Assembly: GCA_036936605.1 (NCBI GenBank)
Contig: JAUPFV010000005.1
Location: forward strand, 49,620,742 to 49,684,741
Length of the DNA: 64,000 nt
Reading direction: 5' to 3'
From: Limnanthes douglasii subsp. nivea
Lineage: Eukaryota; Streptophyta; Magnoliopsida; Brassicales; Limnanthaceae
Shown here: positions 11,784 through 20,206 of the stretch, piece after piece
Numbering within the stretch: position 1 is the first letter of the stretch
Layout of the letters: every line of letters starts with the position of its first letter
The notes under the pieces: generated by a model
What the model was told of the DNA's origin: nothing
Database searches by the model: none
The model's input: only the letters and a program-made list of their open reading frames with translations
Made by a program: the position numbers and the translations under genes

Positions 11784-12706
11784 AGGGTGCCAATGAATAT
11801 TGGTCTCCACAGTGCGACCAGGATTTTGATGTAATAAGAAAGCATTTATTCTCCGCCAAAACCCTATTTAAACCTACTGATGGAGAAACACTGTATATAT
11901 ATTTAGCAGTCTCCGAATGTGCCATAAGTGCGGTGCTAGTAAGAGAGGTGGATAATTATCCTCGTCCGGTGTACTACATCAGTAAAAGCCTGATGGATGC
12001 TGAAAAGAGATATTTAAAACTTGAAAAACTAGTACTGACTTTAGTAATTGCTGTTAGGAAGGTGAGGCCCTACTTTCAGTCTCATTCTATTATTGTCCGT
12101 ACGTCTTTTCCCTTGAAAAATGTTCTTCAAAAGGCATACGTATCGAGCAGAATGACCAAATGGTCAGTGGAGTTGGGGGACTATGATATTGATTTTGCCC
12201 ATCGGACTGCAGTTAAGGCTCAGTCTATTGCTGATTTCCTAGTTGAATTCCATTCGGACAGAGACACTAAACAAGAAACAGGTGAAAAGACTAAGAAAGT
12301 ATGGGTTGTCCGGACTGATGGTGGATCAAGTACCATGGGTTGTGGTGCTGGGATATGTTTAACCTCTCTGTACGGTGACAAACTATACCAGGCTATATGT
12401 TTTGCCTTTAGGGCTTCTAACAACGAGTCCAAATATGAAGCTCCTATAGCTGGTTTGAAGTTAACCCTGATTTGTGGAGCCAAAAGGGTTAGGTTAATGA
12501 GTGATTCTCAGCTTCTTATCCATCATGCCCAAGGTCAATCTGAGGCCAAGAAGGAGCAATAAATTAAATACTTATTCATTCTTAAACAGGTGGCAGTTAA
12601 CTTCAAAGACATCACATACGAGCACATACCCAGAACGGAGAATACATTGGCATACTCCTTGGCAGCCATAGCGTACTCTGAATCCTACCCCTGGATTCAT
12701 GTGTAG
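11759..12706 (+). pseudogene. RNase H and second (archaeal-type) RNase H of TAT-1
   Basis: The first part (about 11820-12250) is the classical gypsy RNase H: LAVSECAISAVLVRE, YYISKSLMDAE, GDYDIDFAHRT and ADFLVEF. The second part (about 12300-12560) is a separate RNase H fold: VRTDGGSS (first Asp), GAGICL, FRASNNESKYEAPIAGLKL (Glu) and LMSDSQLL (Asp). Having two RNase H domains in tandem before integrase is diagnostic of the Tat lineage. A stop at 12560-12562 interrupts the C-terminal tail, which continues to about 12706 with YEHIPRTENTL and YPWIHV. The catalytic Asp-Glu-Asp residues of the second domain are kept. Confidence 0.88.
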
Positions 12707-12766
12707 GAATGCCCATCCATTCAATTAAATCAGAGCAAGGAAGAAGCGGAAAGTTTAAATATTCAA

Positions 12767-14016
12767 GTGGGTCAACCTAAAGACTGGAGGTATCCTCTTC
12801 TTCAATACATTTCAGATGGAATTTTTCCTCCGGAAAAAGCAGTAGCAAGAAAAATGAAGTATAGGGCTCGTGGTTTTTTAATCATAAGAGACGTCCTTTA
12901 CAAGAATTTTTTTAGTAGAACTCTCTTGCGTTGTTTGGGAATGGAAGAGTCTCAAGTGGTGCTATCCGAACTGCATGATGGTGAAGGGTCAGCACACTGT
13001 GGTTATAGAGATTTAACACGAAGAGTCTTGTTGGCCGGATACTACTGGCCATCCATAATGGAAATGCCAAAGAATTGGTAAAGAAGTGCGATCCATGCCA
13101 AAGATATGGTAATGAAATTCATATTTTAGCTGTCCCTTTGGAGTCGATTTCTAAGCCAATACCCTTTGCTCGTTGGGGGCTGGATCTGGTGGGACCTCTA
13201 CCTATGGCGTCCGGAGGGTGCAAAACTATCAATGTTGCCATTAATTTTCTCAAAGTGGATAGAAGAAGCCCCCTGGCAGGAACTACTTCAAAAGCTGTTA
13301 TAAAATTTATCTTATCTAATATTTGCTGCAGATTTAGGATTCCACAGAAGATAACCAAAGACAATGGGCCACAATTCGATAACAAGGATATGGAGAATTT
13401 ATGTGCCTCTAGAGGCATTCAACATTGCTTCTCCTCTCCTTTCCACCCACAAGCGAATGGTCTGGTAGAAGTGGCAAACAAAAACTTCCTGTCCGGTCTT
13501 AAAAATACTTTAGAACGGGCTGCTGGAAAGTGTCCAAGCTATCTACAAGAAGTACTATGGGCCTACCAGACTACTCCTGGGGCTACTACACAGGAATCCC
13601 CGTTTGCCTTTGTATATGGTATGGATGCAATTTCTATTATAGAGGCAACTCTTCCATCATACACAGTCCACAATTTTTCCGAACAGGCTAATAAAGTGGC
13701 AATCAGAAGTCAACTCGACTTGATAGAAGAGAAAAGAGTTAAGGCTCACCTTAGAGCCACCCATTATCAGGGATTGATGAGAAGCAGGTTTGCTTCCAGA
13801 GTCAGAAGGAGGGATTTCCAACCAGGGGATAAAGTGTTGAGAAAAGTCTTCCTACATACCAAAGAGAAGCAGTTCGGAAAGCTAGCTCCAAATTTGGAAG
13901 GAACCTATGTAGTCATTGAAAAGCTTAAGCCTGGGACATACAGGCTTCAAGATAAATATGGAAGAATCTTAAATCACCCCTGTAACATTGAACACCTCCG
14001 GTTGTATCTAGAATGA
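12767..14016 (+). pseudogene. Integrase of TAT-1
   Basis: Inserts element DNA into the genome. The zinc-binding N-terminus is at about 12970-13100: ELHDGEGSAHCGYRDL and CDPCQRYG, giving the H-H-C-C set. A stop or frameshift at 13079-13081 splits it from the core. The catalytic core has the D-D-E triad: WGLDLVGPLP (about 13170), TKDNGPQFDN (about 13354) and ANGLVEVANKN (about 13456). The C-terminal part includes FQPGDKVLRKV and ends HLRLYLE at a TGA at 14014-14016. The core reads without interruption over 313 codons, making this the best-preserved integrase in the window. Confidence 0.9.
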
Positions 14017-14083
14017 AAGTTATGTAAATATTTACTTGTTTAAAGTCCATGTAAATATTAGAGGGCATACTCTTTCCTACCCT

Positions 14084-14118
14084 GGTGGCGCGGGGAGGTT
14101 TTAATGAGGTGTCCGGAC
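14084..14118 (+). other. Conserved post-pol box of TAT-1
   Basis: 'ggtggcgcggggaggtttta' followed by 'atgaggtgtccgga' lies 67 bp after the integrase stop. Upstream it shares 'ggcata' and 'tttcc' spacing with the TAT-2 copy. It does not belong to any gene described here. Confidence 0.65.
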
Positions 14119-14552
14119 TTTTTAATAAAATTTGATGCCTTCTTAAAAAATTCGGAGTGGTTTGATTTATAGACTCTTTAAAGCCTTCTAAGTATCGTTG
14201 ACAAATCAGATTGATCTAGTGGAATGATGACCATTTAAACATCTGTCATCAGAGAATTTAAACACTCTCGCCTTAAAATACTTGTAAAATACTAGAGTCT
14301 ATTTAAACATCAGCCATCGAGATTGGGTAAACATAATACAAGGCAAGAATTGTGCAAGATAAAACTGCCCGGTTAGTGCCGGGGAATGATATTAAAACAT
14401 ATATGACTGCCTTGGCAATCCAAAGACTTTGAAGTTTAAAAAGAAAAGGCCTATCCGGGCACGAGCCGGAAACTATTACAAAAATTCCTTGGACATCCAA
14501 GGACTTTAGTTTGACATAAGGATAAAAGAAAAAGCAGAAGATAGTTAAAACT
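14119..14552 (+). other. TAT-1 3' untranslated stretch
   Basis: Between pol and the antisense gene there is no coding signal. 'atttaaacatc' followed by a 'tgtcatcagag' or 'agccatcgag' variant occurs twice (about 14235 and 14302), which may be a decayed tandem array as seen in TAT-O and TAT-2. Confidence 0.5.
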
Positions 14553-15686
14553 TTAGGGCTGGTCCCCCTTAGATGTTCCTGCTTCATCTTGTTTCTTCTT
14601 TGGATCGTTGGGTTCGTCATCAGATGAAAGTATCTGACGATCTCTGGGTCCAAGGGAAATCTGAGAACCCAGTTAAACAGCTCCGTATAGATGAGATCTC
14701 GCTCAGCTTACAGTCCACTGGGGTCTCTGGGGTGACCGGTATCCTCACCTTGACAGACTCAGGGATCCCCCACTTCGTTTGGATCCGGCCTAACTCAGCA
14801 GTGTGAGTGTAGACATAGTTGATGTTTTGCATGGTCAGTAGATACTTCACGTTCACCTTGTGGAAGCAGGGTCTTACTTTGCCTTCCAGGCACTCCGGTA
14901 GGTCCGGATTCTTCAAACACAGTTTCTCTTTACCCTTGCCTTTTTTGTCAGTGGCAACTTCCCCTGTCTGTCCGGAGACGTCGGTCTCTAATGGGGATTC
15001 TTCTATGCTGTCCTCCATCACCTCTTCCATCACCATGGAAGGTTTGCCAGTTTTTGTTGGTGGGGGAGTGCTGGTGGCAGGCTCTGTAAGTTGTCCGAAC
15101 GGTTGAGCATTACCCTCTCCTAAAGATCTGGTGTCCGGTTGGGGCTGAGGTCTGGATGGCTCATTTTGAGAGCTAGTTCCAGTGGCTTTCAGACCAGAAG
15201 GTTTATCCTTTGGGACTCTGATAGATGCCCCTGATCATGTAGCTTTGTCCTTGGACCCAGACTTAGGAAGCCCTGATTTTGGGGACTTAGATTGTGAAAC
15301 AACAACTTGACCCTTTACTAAGCGGCCTATTCGGCTAAGGGTGACCTTTTCTGGGATTTTTCAGCATCTGACCCCATGGCTATAAATGGAGAGGGTCTCC
15401 TTACGCTTGATACAGCTTTTTCCCGTTCAACGGTGGATTGTGACTCCTGAACCGAGGAGCTTGATACAATGGGCGAAATACTTGGTTGAAATAACCGCCT
15501 GGGTTTGGAACTTTTAGCAGAAGATGAACCTCGATCAGCCTCTGAAGATGGTGTTTCGGGTTTATCGTTTGTAGAAACTGGAAGACCCGCAGCAATGCGT
15601 CTCTCTCACTCAACCCTTTGCGTTTTTTCTAACTCAAAAAAATTAAGCCACCTACCTTTCACCAATGCGTTTCTTGCCGTGAACAT
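14553..15686 (-). pseudogene. Antisense accessory gene of TAT-1
   Basis: Reads opposite to gag-pol. The start ATG at 15684-15686 gives MFTARNALVKGRWLNFFELE, closely matching the N-terminus of the TAT-2 copy at 20207. A long Ser/Pro/Lys-rich linker follows (about 15600-15040), with KPSGLKATG and PPPTKTGKPS. Next is the conserved block CLEGKVRPCF, VKYLLTMQNINYVYTH and IQTKWGIPESVKVRI (about 14890-14740). It then passes straight to an acidic C-terminus (SSDDEPNDPKKKQDEAGTS), ending at 14553. The middle IARLCC block, basic patch and coiled coil of other copies are missing. Internal stops occur at codon 27 and in the linker, and a frameshift precedes the tail. The function is unknown; no characterised family is recognised. 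Confidence 0.65.
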
Positions 15687-15971
15687 AAACCTAGTAAGAC
15701 AAAAATAGTTACCAAAAACAAGGAGAAAACGAAAATGCAAAAGTAATGATTGAAGGCGGCGATGATATCATAAGTATTAAATGAAGAGGTTGCTTTTTGG
15801 GATTAGTGGGAGCGTCGTTCTAGGAGGAAAACAGCTGGTGAGGCGAATCAAAGCGTGACACTTGTCCCACGATCCATAGCAAAACTTTTGAACTTCTGAG
15901 AAGTTTCAGTCCGGATAAGTCCTGAGCTGAACACTCAAACAGTCCGGAGAATGTTATTAGTGCCTAAGAAG

Positions 15972-16015
15972 ATTTTTTAGGTCTTGCCAAAGGCCTTCGA
16001 CAAAACCTAAAAAAT
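15972..16015. repeat. Hairpin overlapping the polypurine tract of TAT-1
   Basis: 'attttttaggtcttgccaaa' plus 'gg' is followed at once by 'ccttcgacaaaacctaaaaa' plus 'at'. The two 22-base arms pair at 19 of 22 positions with no loop. The right arm overlaps the start of the PPT. Confidence 0.7.
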
Positions 16016-16018
16016 GGG
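16009..16018 (+). other. Polypurine tract of TAT-1
   Basis: 'aaaaaatggg' lies 4 bases before the 3' LTR start TGATGAG. The position fits the plus-strand primer, although the tract is short and contains one T. Confidence 0.55.
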
Positions 16019-16022
16019 CTAC

Positions 16023-16381
16023 TGATGAGTCCGGAAATATTCGCCACTCACTATAGAATCTGGACAGGGTAATCCGGACAATTATCACCCACTGAATCAT
16101 CCGGACAGGACAAAAGTATTAAAACAATAAACACCTTTTGACTAAGCTAGTTACGAATCCGCTTAATAAACTAATGGGTCTTCATAAGTTTGACCCGAAA
16201 GCCCATATGGCCCATAATTAAGGGTATAAATACCCAACCACTTTCATTAATAAGGGTAATGAACATTTAATACAACCATGCAGCTTAAATCTATCACTAC
16301 AAAATACTTAAACATTTAATACCCTTGAAACACCATCAAACATCTGACAAAATTACCCTCAGTCAAATCTTATCCACACCA
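16023..16381 (+). repeat. 3' LTR of TAT-1
   Basis: A 359-bp direct repeat of the 5' LTR. It starts TGATGAGTCCGG, contains the TATA box at 16225-16232 and ends TCCACACCA. It is followed by 'agtac', the near-copy of the 5-bp duplication. Confidence 0.9.
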
Positions 16382-16460
16382 AGTACTACAAAATGTCTTG
16401 GCCATACCTAATACGTGCAAAAAATGGTGATACGATAAACTGGTAAAATTAAACATAAAA

Positions 16461-17575
16461 TTAATTGCCTCCTGGCTCTTTCCCTTCAGCATCATCTTCT
16501 TTGGAGCTCCCACATTCGGAGCCTTCATCTTAACTTTCATGAACATTTTCATTGTCGGTATCCAGTTGAATACCTAGTTGATCTGCTAAGGTCATATTTT
16601 TAGGCCATAATTCCTATGGGACGAACTCCACGAAGATCTAAGGTTCGGGTTTGGGAATATTTTGAGAAAAGATTAAGACCATATCGAACTTGATGGAATC
16701 ATCTCGCTTATATAAGGACTATAAGGTTTATCAGTATACTCATCCTCTAGAGATTTCTTATCTTTCACAACATGAGTCCTAAATACAGTTAGCTCCCCCT
16801 AGAACTTTTTAGTAAGAGCATCATGGTCATTTAAGGCTTTCGACAAAAACTCCATAGAATTCTTATTGTTTGTTGTCTAATTATTATATTTATGGATTTC
16901 CTCTAATTTAGATGACTACAAATCAAATGTATGAGAAAAAATTAGTTGTTTAAGCTTTTCGTTAGCACACACAGCTTGGTTTATCAAACAATCAAAACAC
17001 TCTTTTTGCTCTTCGAATGCCTTCTTATGAAACTCAGACTCGTCCTTGAGCAAGGGGATGGTTTCTTTGTGTTCTCTAATTTCCCTTTCCATCTCGACAA
17101 TAAATCTCACAAATCCCAACACCGAGTGAGCAAGGATTTCTTATATTTCCAACTGAAAGGGAAAATCTTCAGGACTATTTGAGTTAGAAAATTTTCGTTC
17201 AAAGCCCTCCAAATTGATAGTGATAAATTTTTGTTCGAAACCTTCTATCTTAATCATCTCCCAACTACCCCTCGAGTTTTGATTGGCACCAACTTGTTCT
17301 TTTGTCGACTGAATGGGGGATAAAAGTGATTCAATTACTACCAAAAGTACAGCTTGAGGTTTCACATGGATGATTTCAGAGTTAATATTAGTTATCTTCT
17401 TATTTTTCTTCCTCCTCTTGTTTCTATGCTTGTCCTCCTTGTGGGTTTTAGTGGTACTTGGTTTTTTATTCATTTTCAAATATGGAGGTTCATTGACCAT
17501 CTTACTAACTTCAACGTTATCTTCGGCGTTAATAGGCACCACATATTTAGACTAATTTATTTCCATAATATTCAT
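16461..17575 (-). pseudogene. Antisense accessory gene of TAT-O
   Basis: The start is taken as the ATG at 17573-17575 (MNIMEIN, then a TAG, then SKYVVPINAEDNVEVS). A basic patch KEDKHRNKRRKKNKK (about 17420) matches the nuclear-localisation-like patch of the other copies. Next come FVRFIVEMEREIREH and the following heptad-rich stretch (about 17100-16920), the counterpart of MGYVKPVIELEREIK in TAT-3. The frame ends in an acidic tail GSSKEDDAEGKEPGGN at a stop at 16461-16463. The MFT/GGWLNL and VRPNF blocks are absent, so this is a short form or a 5'-deleted copy. Stops and frame changes are present. Function is unknown. Confidence 0.55.
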
Positions 17576-17620
17576 GGTATTTATAATGTCTATCTCTCTA
17601 AAAGTTATTGTAAGAGGGAA

Positions 17621-17630
17621 ATATTTATAG
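17621..17630 (-). promoter_or_regulatory. TATA-like box upstream of the TAT-O antisense gene
   Basis: On the minus strand 'ctctataaatattt' lies about 46 bp upstream of the antisense ATG at 17575. Chance occurrence in AT-rich DNA cannot be excluded. Confidence 0.4.
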
Positions 17631-17977
17631 AGAACTATATAATAGCCCAAGAACCTCTTTCTCATAAGCCTAACAAGTATAACCCTTGGGAAGTTAAATA
17701 ATCTCTAACGACTATTATTAATAGAGAAGTGGAACCGTCTCCAACCGTGATCACGCTTCACCACTTAAAGAAGAAGTAATGGGTCTAGCATATCCATGAT
17801 ACGTGTATAAGAATATATCCGACTTTCCATCTCGGAAGAATATATGTGAGAATATCTGAACCAATCCACTTCAAAATTATATCTCAAATATAAGTTAAAT
17901 AGTTACAGTAAAATTCGTATGGGTTCCAAGCCAAAATCTCAAAGATTCATGCATTAGCCCTCCTAAATTATCTTGAC

Positions 17978-17996
17978 GGGGACTAAGGGGGTCACC
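17978..17996 (+). other. Polypurine tract of TAT-O
   Basis: 'ggggactaagggggtcacc' directly precedes an LTR start TGATAATAAC. A very similar 'gactaagggggg' precedes the 3' LTR of TAT-3 at 39645. Confidence 0.6.
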
Positions 17997-18650
17997 TGAT
18001 AATAACTAAATTATATGAAAGACAAATTGGATAAATGAACTATTTTTCTAAAACCTATTGATATAATAAAGTTTAATAACTACATGTATTAAACATAATA
18101 ATAGGGTTTTAGGTATAAATGGGTTTGGGTTACCAAATGGGTATATGAACCATATAAACATATTAGGTTTATTTTCCTATAAATAGGCATTTGAAATATT
18201 TAATAAGCTCTAGAGATTTTACTTTCAACCTAACATGTGAGAGCATCTTACTCATCAAGATCCATGGGTTAGTTTTCACTAGTCGTGAGAGATCGGTAAT
18301 CAAGACGAGCTCGATGCTCTCTGCGAAGAGAGTTATAACTTATGTCGGGGTGGAAATACTTAAAGTCTCTGAAATTCTGTTATTGTTGTTGGTAGTCTCA
18401 AATTTTACCACAACTCATCTCACTTCGGACCTCGGAGGTGAAAGTGTAGAGACCGACTTGTCATTTATTTCTGAAAGCTCATTGAAACCTTCTTCAAATG
18501 TACTCTTCAATTTGAGTCTGAAACACAACCGGATCATGACACCCAAAGCTTTTATGAGTGCATCCCCTTTTAGAGACTATTGAAGGTTCAACCACATTAT
18601 GAGTGTTCATTCTTGAAAATTACAAAGATAGGTTTGTAACTACTAGCACA
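17997..18650 (+). repeat. 3' LTR of TAT-O (right boundary uncertain)
   Basis: Begins TGATAATAACTAAATT immediately after the PPT. It carries a TATA box TATAAATA at 18178-18185. No second copy is in the window, so the right end, placed at about 18650, is a guess. An open frame at 18191-18583 lies in the transcribed part of the LTR and shows no recognisable protein motif. Confidence 0.55.
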
Positions 18651-19122
18651 TGGTATTGGAAACAAAACTTATGGATGATAGTCAATTTCCACTACGGTAT
18701 CATTGATGAGGTATACATATGTTCAAATCATATCATCGAAAAACATAAAAGAATAAAAAAATAAAAAACTAAAAAGAGTGGAAAAATTAATATTAAACCA
18801 TAAAAATAGAATAATAATTGTTCACCTCTTCAAAAAATATAACAGTTTATATTTATAATGACCATTGTAGGTTTTGTAGACCATTTAACTCAAAATTTGA
18901 GGAAACTTCTATTCAGCATATTTTACATGGTTATGAATGATTTAAATAATAAATTTTATTGACATGCCTTCTATAAACAATGAACTTATCCAAATATTAA
19001 TAACAACCTGGTTTGGATAAACTATTGCCTTCCAAAAAGAGAAAAAAAATTAGTCTTTCACTTTTTTATCCCTTTGACCACTATTTTTTCCCGTTATTCG
19101 CTGCCGATTTGAAAGAGCTACT
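18651..19122. other. AT-rich DNA, no gene seen
   Basis: A-rich low-complexity sequence (for example 18735-18790). No coding or repeat structure can be supported. Confidence 0.6.
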
Positions 19123-19693
19123 ATGGCAGTGTAACTTCCTTACACTGGCAGTGTTACACCGCTGCCAGCGTACATCCCTGGTAATGTAAGGCAATTGTGA
19201 TGTCGGGCTTTAAACTGTAACTCGTCCCTGGACTATCGACTTTGGTGACAGATAGTCCCTCGACTTTCAAAAGTCCGTTGGTAGTCCGGGGAGTATCCAT
19301 TTTGGTGACATATAATCCCCAGACTTTCAAAAGTCCTTTGATAGTCCATGGACTATCCAGGTTGGATAAAGTTAGTCTCATGCGCATGATTAATAAGGAG
19401 ACTAACTTTATCAAAAATAGAAAGTCAAAGGACTAAATTTATAGAAAATGAATAGTTGAAGGACTATCTATCACAAAAATTGATAGTCAACACAAGCAAG
19501 AGGATGAACTTTATCCAAACTGGATAGTCTAGGGACTACGAACGGACTTTTAAAAGTTCAGGGACTATATGTCACCAAAGTCGATAGTCCAGGGACGAGT
19601 TACTGTTTAATGCCCGACATCACAATTGCCTTACATTACCAGCGATGTACGCTGGAAGCGGTGTAACACTGCCACTGTAAGGAAGTTACACTG
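19123..19693. mobile_element. Long foldback element (about 570 bp)
   Basis: The left arm starts 'ggcagtgtaacttccttaca' and the right arm ends with its reverse complement 'gtaaggaagttacactgcc'. Close pairing continues for about 200-250 bp through 'attgtgatgtcgggc', 'cgtccctggactatcgactt' and 'aaaagtccgtt'. A short spacer at about 19385-19480 separates the arms. Just outside the right tip, 'ttacattaccagcaatgta' repeats an internal motif. No clean target duplication was found, so Mutator-like or other foldback class is undecided. No protein is encoded. Confidence 0.75.
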
Positions 19694-20028
19694 CCTTACA
19701 TTACCAGCAATGTATGCTGATGTATATATCTAAATTGTACTCGTTTATTCTTTCAAACCTGATTTGCCAACATTTTATAAACCTGGTAGCGAAATTTATA
19801 CAAACTACATCTGATGGCGTAATTCAAAGAGTTTTACCATCCAACAATTAGTTCTTAACCAATTAATTTTCCATGACATGTATCACTTCTATATTGGAGC
19901 CACGAATTTTTTCTATCCTAGGTGAAACTAACTAATCAAATGGGAGATGTTTTCACTTATCTAGAGTTTCTAGCTATCATTAGCGTTTCAATTCCCTAGT
20001 TGGGTACTCAAGAGCTTTTCATAGTTTC

Positions 20029-20036
20029 TATATAAG
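20029..20036 (+). promoter_or_regulatory. TATA-like box upstream of the TAT-2 antisense gene
   Basis: 'tttctatataagc' lies about 170 bp upstream of the ATG at 20207, on the strand of the antisense gene. No sequence between it and the ATG codes for anything recognisable, so it may be a leader. The 330 bp between the foldback element and this box hold nothing recognisable. Confidence 0.45.
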
Positions 20037-20206
20037 CTTCTCTTCTATTTTTATACTTTAGGTATTTTTAGACAGAGAAACTTTACACTCTAGACAGATA
20101 AACGGTTCTTCACAATTGATATTCAATTTACCACCACCGAACGTTTCTCTTCCTTCACCCCTTCAACAACCATAAATTTGGTTTCCGGTATCATTTTGGT
20201 ATTTGC

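Larger units (their letters stand above)
7929..16381 (+). mobile_element. TAT-1: nearly complete Tat-lineage Ty3/gypsy retrotransposon
   Basis: An 8.45-kb element with two similar LTRs (7929-8304 and 16023-16381), both starting TGATGAG and ending CCACACCA. It is flanked by nearly matching 5-bp direct repeats: 'agtat' at 7924-7928 and 'agtac' at 16382-16386. Internal order: PBS, gag, aspartic protease, RT, RNase H, second (archaeal-type) RNase H, integrase, then about 2 kb with an antisense gene, PPT and 3' LTR. The second RNase H and the long 3' region mark the Tat lineage. All genes carry stops or frameshifts, and the LTRs differ by small indels and a number of substitutions, so the insertion is not recent. 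Confidence 0.9.
6509..18650 (+). mobile_element. TAT-O: old Tat-lineage gypsy remnant, interrupted by TAT-1
   Basis: These are the 3' parts of a Ty3/gypsy element in plus orientation. The left part holds an integrase remnant (6509-7403), a conserved post-pol box and a tandem repeat array. The right part, beyond the TAT-1 insertion, holds the antisense gene (16461-17575), a polypurine tract and one LTR starting at 17997. The two parts are in the correct order for a single Tat element split by TAT-1 at 7928/16382. Its gag, protease, RT and 5' LTR are missing. Confidence 0.65.

Noticed and set aside
12220..12483. Minus-strand open frame opposite the second RNase H
   Set aside because: The plus strand carries the catalytic motifs; the minus reading has no recognisable content.
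18191..18583. 130-codon open frame right of TAT-O
   Set aside because: It lies downstream of the TATA box in the LTR and shows no domain or composition typical of a protein. It is treated as LTR sequence.
19694..20028. 3' LTR of TAT-2
   Set aside because: No similarity to the region right of the PBS at 29109 and no polypurine tract complement. The LTR seems to be missing.
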